Assembly (NCBI GenBank): GCA_963693365.1
Contig: CAVNZM010000017.1
Span: forward strand, 1,302,001 to 1,366,000
DNA from: Amoebidium appalachense
Lineage: Eukaryota > Ichthyosporea
Length of the DNA stretch: 64,000 bases
Direction of reading: 5' to 3'
Shown in pieces: positions 56,065 through 64,000 of this stretch (positions are counted from its first letter, which is position 1; each line of letters starts with the position of its first letter). Made by a program: the position numbers and the translations under genes. The notes under the pieces were generated by a model. That model saw nothing but the letters and a program-made list of their open reading frames with translations. It ran no database searches and had not been told where the DNA came from.

Positions 56065-56727
56065 GTGTCACACAGTGTGTGTGTCTAAGTACCATTAGCA
56101 TTGTTCAAACGTCGCAGTGACCTTAGTGGAAGTTATATCAAGGAAAGGAGGGCCGGGGGAGGGGGGGGGGAGGGGGGGGGGGGGGGGGTGCAGCAGGAAC
56201 CAACCCTTTTCAAAACAGGCAGGCGACCTGCACGTGCCTGGGGCGGAGGAGATCACTCCACTTGAAGGCACACATGTGGCAAAGTGAGCATTTTGAGCCT
56301 TCCCAAAGTCAATCAGACTCTTGAGAGGAGCAGGAGGAGAAGGAGGTATACGGTGGTGGTCGGGAGATGGGTTATTTTTTTTGTTTGTTTGTTTTTTTTT
56401 TTGGGGGGGGGGGGGGGAGGGGGGGGGGGGAGGGGGGGGGGGGGGGGGGGGGGGGAAGGGGAGGGGGGGGAGGGGGGGAGTGGCAAACCTATTTTCTTGC
56501 TAATGGTGTACTGATTATAATGTGGGGTGTGGCGTCTTGAGAGGTATTATGGGTGCGGAGCCTCCTAATTCAATGACTGCAGGGGGCCGGGATATCGGTG
56601 GGGTTGCAATTTAGAGGAGATTCGAAAAATCATTACCCCCTTCAGAGTCATCTATTTGAGTTTTGCGAAGTGCTGATGGTACACGTAAAAATTTGGTTCG
56701 GGTTGGGTTGAGAGGTGGGGGGGCTCC

Positions 56728-56762
<35 letters not shown>

Positions 56763-57124
56763 GAAGAGAGAGAGGGGGGGGGGGGGGGGGGGGGGATATG
56801 AGGGCATGGTCAGCTCGAAAACCAACAGTTCAAGTTTTGTATTGTACAATTCATCACCAATAATTTACAGGTTCAAGTTAAGGCACATCTACGTATGACA
56901 TATTATTATGATAGAAGTTCACTACATTTCCTAAGTACTCTTTACAACCAACACTTGAACCATGTACAGTTTTAAGTTGCGAATTACTAAATGATTAAAC
57001 TACCAAGGAAATGGGTCTACCGAACCCACTGCAGTGATATGCATCAGATCATATATGTACAACAAATTAGTTTAGAGCCACTGTCTCAGATCTCATTACT
57101 GCTTCACCGTGTGAGTGTTGTAAC
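53713..57124. other. Spacer between the convergent PiT gene and its pseudogene
   Basis: Contains the 3' end of the transporter transcript, C and G tracts (54299, 55057, 55600-55730, 56400-56480, 56730-56795) and GT arrays (54600-54684, 56006-56060). No gene seen. Confidence 0.6.
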
Positions 57125-58350
57125 TTATGGGAAGCCGGGGTTGAAGTTTGGTGCGTTGGCGCCGAAGGCAACAATCAAGCCTGCATTGAGCAGGAGGAGG
57201 CAGAGAGGGCCGAGCAGCTCCTCCCCACTGGCGCTACCATTCACATCAATGGCCATCGACTCACCAACATTCTCCGAACCGTTCTTTTCCTTGCTGTTGA
57301 AAGCACCAGCAGCAGCAGCAGCGGCGGCGGCCTGGGCCTCCTGCTCGGCCCTCTCTGCCTCCTCCTGCTCAATGCGACAGCACGCTTGCGGAAGTAGGGG
57401 ACCACCACGAAGATGCACAGGAGGGTCACCACGGCAGTGGTGCCGAGAATGATGGCCAGCTGAATGCCGATGGGCTTCTGGTCGAGCTTGAGCGAGGGTG
57501 TACCCTTCTTGACCCAGAAGGCCGTGACGAGGGGGCTGGCGGCGGTACCGTAGATGGGGCAGGTCCACAGTGCACGCTGGAAGGCACTGGGAGCCTGCAG
57601 CACACCCCAGTCCACGACGCCAAGGCCGAAGGCAGACACACCCACGCCCAGAACGGCACCGACAATGGAGTGGGTGGTGGAGACGGGCATGGCCCACTTG
57701 GTGGCCAGAATGACCCAGGAGGTGCTGCCGATCATGGCGCATGCATCATCGAGAACTGCAGGCGAGAGGGAGGGTGGGGACATGTTAGCACCAGTGTTGT
57801 GTACAAGCCTGAGTGAGTTACGGTAACCTTGCTGTACAGTGGATTCAGTGAGAGTGGCATACATAGTAGAGAAACGAATCAACGTAGAACCTCGACAACG
57901 TTCGTAGAACTAATAAGGGGAAAATAGCAGAGAAAAGTTGAACACCGTGTAGGCCCGTTGGCGTTTAATCGTCCGATATTAATGTGGGAAAAAATGAATA
58001 ATTTGATCCACCATGGAGCGTGACTGTTGTAGGCCCGTGCACAACCAAAAAGGGCACTCACCATCAGCAGGTCGGGGCGGCCATTGTACAGCTTGATGGA
58101 GATGATGTCACCGGCAATGGTCTTGGCCGTGTTGCTGCCGAGGGCCACGGCGCCCAAGAACTCGGTGAACAGGGCAATGCAGCACGCCTGCTTGAGTGAG
58201 ACGGTACCTGCACCCACAGCCGTGGCGAACGAGTTTGCGACGTTGTTAGCGCCAATGGAGAAGGCGTCAAAGAACGACACGATCATGGCCACCACGAAAA
58301 TCCATTGCAAGGAATTCGGGGCCATCACCACCGGCCGTTCCGGAGACCAT
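57125..58350 (-). pseudogene. Decayed inverted copy of the PiT phosphate transporter
   Basis: Two-exon copy of the gene at 51951-53712 (58350-58062, intron 58061-57756, then 57755-57125). Defects seen: a 4-base insertion after codon 5; Asp to Asn in the first signature (GANN for GAND); a 2-base insertion at the start of exon 2; an in-frame loss of about 32 codons including a membrane helix (near 57606); a 1-base deletion near 57375; and loss of the whole second half up to the last roughly 18 residues. At that last junction is a 35-bp inverted copy of its own sequence (57183-57217 against 57341-57375). Translation from ATG 58325 would bypass only the first defect. A functional transporter is very unlikely. 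Confidence 0.93.
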
Positions 58351-58740
58351 TTTCAGTGTGTTAAGCGTGTATGCACGCAGACAAGCTAGGACTGAGAGAA
58401 CTGGACGCATGTGGTCACATTGTGGTGCCTATATATATCGTTCTCGGCATGTGCGTAAACAAATTCCGATTCGAAGATCTTCGCCATGTGCGTAGGCGGA
58501 CGTTGATTGGACCACGAATGCTCCGACGAATCCTCAGCCCTCAGGCTGTCGTTCGAATTCCGAAGTTCTTTTCTTTTTGTAGCTAACCCTACACCCATTT
58601 CAGGCCCTAACAATTTCTTACATGGCCTCTATATTATTTACTTATTTTATTTTATATGCTAGACTGCTTAGATTTTTTTTCTGGAGATGTTAACAGAAGA
58701 ATGGGGCTAGAAACACAACCACAACATAACATTTAACCGG

Positions 58741-58783
58741 CACGTGGGGAGATTCGTCGATGCTATTGGCTGTTTACGCACCA
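58741..58783 (-). promoter_or_regulatory. 43-bp promoter module, copy 2 (PiT pseudogene)
   Basis: Same elements with identical spacing on the minus strand: TGGTGCGT, CCAATAG, TCG, CCCCACGTG. It lies 391 bp upstream of the pseudogene start. Confidence 0.75.
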
Positions 58784-59387
58784 CAGAAACCTCGGGTTTC
58801 GAAACTTTCGAAAGGGGCCCAGCTTTCCGATGCATCATGCATGGGGCATGCCGTGGCATGGGGCCATATATATGGTGAAAGGGTGAACTCCCAACGCTAC
58901 TGTATATTCCAATTCTATTCTTTCTTATGGCGACAGTTAGTACTAATATAGTGCACAAATACGTACGACACACGTGTGAGTGATGTTACACACATGCTTG
59001 GCTCCAAGAATATCGCGAATATATTATTGATAGCGATGCTCCTGCGCAGGCAAGGTAACTTGATGAACCAAAAAAAGACAAGACCTTCGTTATATATGCA
59101 TGAATTGATCGATGCTGCCCATCGTTTTCCCGGCCATCGACCACAGCGCAGCCGTATTAGTGAACCATCCCCCCCCCCCCCCCCCCCCCCCTCCCCCCGC
59201 CCCCTCCCCATTCCCCCCACCATCTCTTTGGCAAGCAGCCCCCCGCCCCCCTCACCCCCCCCCCCCCCCCGCCCCCTCCCCCGGGCCTCCGCACCTTCCC
59301 CCCCCCCCCCCCCCCCCCCTTCACACGTGTACACACACGGCCTCTCTCTCTTATTTGATATCACGAGCTTTTTTTTTCTTTGATTTG

Positions 59388-59990
<603 letters not shown>

Positions 59991-61120
59991 GTAGTGCCAT
60001 GCATAAAGCACAACTAATACACGAGAGAGCAACCGGAGTTGTCCATTTACGTGGAGTGAAGATTATACAACAACAACTCAGAAATATATTTGCGCCTTCT
60101 ACCCTTTTTGGTCACACCCATGCACCATCTCATCTCGCCTTAAACAAGGGAACCAATAAGATCCGATTTTGACGACGTACGGGCCAAAACCCTCGACGCC
60201 TTAATTAATTTTCGGCACAACAGATACTTATTAAATAGCCCAAATAGATATATTAACGGATTGAATTCGACTCGTCTCTATTTGTGCACAAAAATATTTA
60301 CGAGTTGTATTGAAGCTCATCTACAGACACTATTTCTACAGATACCGTCCGCGAATAAGAACCCCCCAAAATGTGTCCGGGGGGCGGAATCTTAAACTTT
60401 TTGGAGGGTCTGGGTAAGTTTCTAATAGTCAACACCCTCAAGCTGCGGTGAAGACACGTGCTGTCAAAGAGAATGCCACTAGAACCAGCACATCCAATCA
60501 TATCATTTCTATGAATGGAATGGAATTTAGAGTTAAAGCAACTAATATGAGATCAACTCTCACACAACCATTGGTGAGACAAACTCTAGGGACCAAACAA
60601 AGAAACTACAAAGCTAGGCAACCAATTGCTATTATTTCACGTGCACAGTAAAAGAGAGGGGGTTAAAAGAAATGAACACAACAAATATCCTAATTATCCA
60701 GGGGATCAACCAGGGCTACACGGATCTACAGATATCCGTGAACACAGACACAATGGAGAAGGAGGGAAAGAGAGATATGCGTGGAGGGGGGGGGGGGGGG
60801 GGGGGGGGGTCGGGGGGCGGGGAGAAATGTTGGGGGGGGGGGGGGGGGGGGGTGGGTGGGGGGGAGGGGGGAGGGGGGAAGGGAGGGAGGGAGAAAGAGG
60901 AAGGCACAAAGAGAGAAACAAGAAATAGAACAGAAGATGAACACAATTCAAACTAAGCATACATGTTCATATCACATACTTCAAAGCTCTTGCTGTTAAT
61001 CGCCAAAAGGTATTCCAACACACACACCGTGACACATACAGACACACAGACTCACACACACACACACACACACATACACACACACACACACTCTCTCTCT
61101 CTCTCTTGCTCTCTCTCTCG

Positions 61121-61166
<46 letters not shown>

Positions 61167-62159
61167 CTCTCTCTCTTAGCTCTCTCTCTCTCTCTCTCTC
61201 TCTCTGTATGTGTGTGTGTGTGTGTGTGTGTACCGCTCTCTCTATCTCTCTCCCCCACCCCCCCCCCCCCCCTCTCTTCCTCTCTCTCTCCCCCCAACCC
61301 CCCCCCCCCCCTCTCTTCTGTCTCTCTCCCTCTCCCCCCCCCGCCCCCCCCCCCTCTCTCCCTCCCCCTCTTTCTGACGCACATCTGCCATCACCGATAT
61401 ATTCACTAATATCTCGGCATTAGGATTGAAGATCATGATACCAAGCAGGGATAGCTGCCAACTCCCCCCTCCCCCCCCCCCCCTCCCCCCCCCCCCCCCC
61501 CAACCCCCCTTCCCTACCCCCCCCCCCCCCCCCCCCACCCTCCCCTCCTCCCGGCTCCCCCTATCTACCCCCCCCCCTCCCCTGGGGGGGGGCATATCAT
61601 CATCAGTGGCTAAAACGGCACTGAAATATGACTCTGTCCACCATAAGAAAAACCACTCTGGCTAAGGGCAGGAGAGGGCCCGTGAAATATTAATATATAT
61701 TGATAGAGGCTGACACCCAACTTTGACATCAAATGCAAATATGCGCTCCGTCAAATCTTGTTTACTACCGTTTTTTTCTCTTTCTTTCTTTTTTTTTTTT
61801 TTTGACATTTTAGTCCTGGACCATAATATTACCGTTTATCTTGCAGGTACCAACCCCCAAGAGTAACGTTAACGTTGAGCTGCTGGTTCAGTCCCATGAA
61901 AATACCTTTTTGTAAAATTTGGAATCAAAAATACCGGTGTTCGAAAAATGCTCACTCGGACTTAGTCTACTTACTATCAGTATTCGGAGATCAGTTAAGA
62001 TTTGATATACTTAGTCTATCCAAACTAATGCAAACTCAACCCCCAAATATGTTTACTACCGGATTCACCCCCAAGGTTTAAGTCGTTGTTGATGGGGGTT
62101 TCTTTCAGCATAATAAATCCGGGTCGGTTCAGACCCAAATATGAATCAGCCAAAAAAAC

Positions 62160-62905
<746 letters not shown>

Positions 62906-63427
62906 CCTCTCTCTCAGATGTTTGAGTTAATGTTATAATGCACGCGTACGTTAACCACTACAGTGAATATGTAATCATATATATCATGATTTGGATGGCC
63001 ACGTCGGTGTGCACGTACACACACAATACCGGGGTGCCAACCGGTGTGTCTGTCTGAACGGCGCAAACAGCGCCGTCTAATGCCCATGCATGTTACGTGG
63101 TGCTGAAGTTAACGTTCGCGATCGGTTCAACGGCCTGCCAGTCTATAGTCTGCGACGTACCCGCCGTTCGTTTGCGGCACAGGTTGATCGGTAAACGCGT
63201 ATGATGGCATGTCACGGTATACGTAACTACCCCCCCCCCCCCCCCCCCTCCTCCTCCTCCTTCTCTTCCCCCCCCCCCCCCCCCCCCTGCGAGCCTCCCC
63301 CCCCCCCCCCCCCCCCCCCGCTCCATCGGTCGGTGAGTGTACATATGTATGTATGCATGCATATGTCGACGATACAAGTTGAACGGCACTGTACCTCCCC
63401 CCTCCCCCCCCCCCCCCCCCCCCCCTC

Positions 63428-63475
<48 letters not shown>

Positions 63476-63806
63476 CTTTCCCCTTCTCCCCCCTCCATCC
63501 CCAGGCCCGGCAACTCCAAAAAAAACAACCACCATATGCTCGAGTCAACAACAACAGTTACTTGGCAAAAAATTGTTCCAACGTTGCAAGCGTTTTATTT
63601 GCGCATTGTCATCGGATAGAACCATTTCAGTTTATTAACCTTGCATGAATATTAGGTCGTTCGTTGATGGAAGTGACTCATTAGTAAGCAAAATTCACCA
63701 CTTCAGGGCCTTCAGGCCATGCGTGACACATGTTCTTTTGGTTTGTGTTGTGATGAATTTTTGAAACTCGTTCGATTTATTCGAATCTTGCTCCCAGAGA
63801 CTTAAT

Positions 63807-63849
63807 TGGTGCGCTGATAGCCAATAGGCTCGCCGTTTGTCCCCACGTG
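63807..63849 (+). promoter_or_regulatory. 43-bp promoter module, copy 3 (no gene inside window)
   Basis: TGGTGCGC, CCAATAG, CTCG, CCCCACGTG with the same spacing. A CTCCCA and an ACTT upstream are also shared with copy 1. It points rightward; a start at 300-400 bp would fall just past position 64000. Confidence 0.7.
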
Positions 63850-64000
63850 GCAGGGTTTGAACTAGCAGGCCGTGCCACTGCCTTCTCGTTTTGAGCATAT
63901 TTCCATATCTTGGCATTTCAGAGGCTGAAGGAGTTAGTAGTGCATACAAAATTATTATTATATATTTTAAGCTCCATAAAAAAGGAAGGAAAGCTTATGG

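Overview
The window is eukaryotic nuclear DNA, very rich in simple repeats: long G/C mononucleotide tracts and (GT)n/(CA)n, (GA)n/(CT)n arrays take up much of it. The genes have canonical GT-AG introns, and there is no bacterial, organellar or viral gene. The proteins do not fix the organism. A cohesin loader with a PHD finger inside its HEAT-repeat region, about 49 coding exons and simple-repeat introns fits a protist or alga, possibly a unicellular relative of animals, better than a vertebrate; this is an inference.

Left two thirds (1287-43159, minus strand): one gene, the SCC2/NIPBL/Nipped-B cohesin-loading factor. I rebuilt about 49 exons by matching splice phases; they give about 2058 residues, from a Met exon at 43159 to a TGA at 1287. 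Reading phase is unbroken except between exons 43 and 44. The product has a Q/P-rich N-terminus, HEAT repeats interrupted by a complete C4HC3 PHD finger, the conserved C-terminal hook, and a basic then acidic tail. Introns hold microsatellites, G/C tracts, at least two MITE-like elements, two dispersed repeat families and minisatellites. Several minisatellites contain copies of the neighbouring exon's splice junction.

Middle (43160-51604): repeat-rich spacer with the SCC2 upstream region, large (CT)n and (CA)n arrays, and a non-autonomous hAT element (49689-50653) with a perfect 8-bp target duplication.

Right end (51605-64000): an intact two-exon Pho4/PiT (SLC20-like) phosphate transporter gene (51951-53712, plus strand) and, facing it, a decayed copy (57125-58350, minus strand) with frameshifts, two large deletions and a 35-bp fold-back inversion. 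Both have the same 43-bp upstream module with fixed spacing (TGGTGCGY, CCAATAG, CCCCACGTG). A third copy at 63807-63849 predicts another family member just past the right edge.

Main points for follow-up: (1) recurrent tandem duplication of splice junctions across one gene; (2) introns that start with (GT)n and end with (CA)n, so their ends could pair; (3) the shared 43-bp transporter promoter module.
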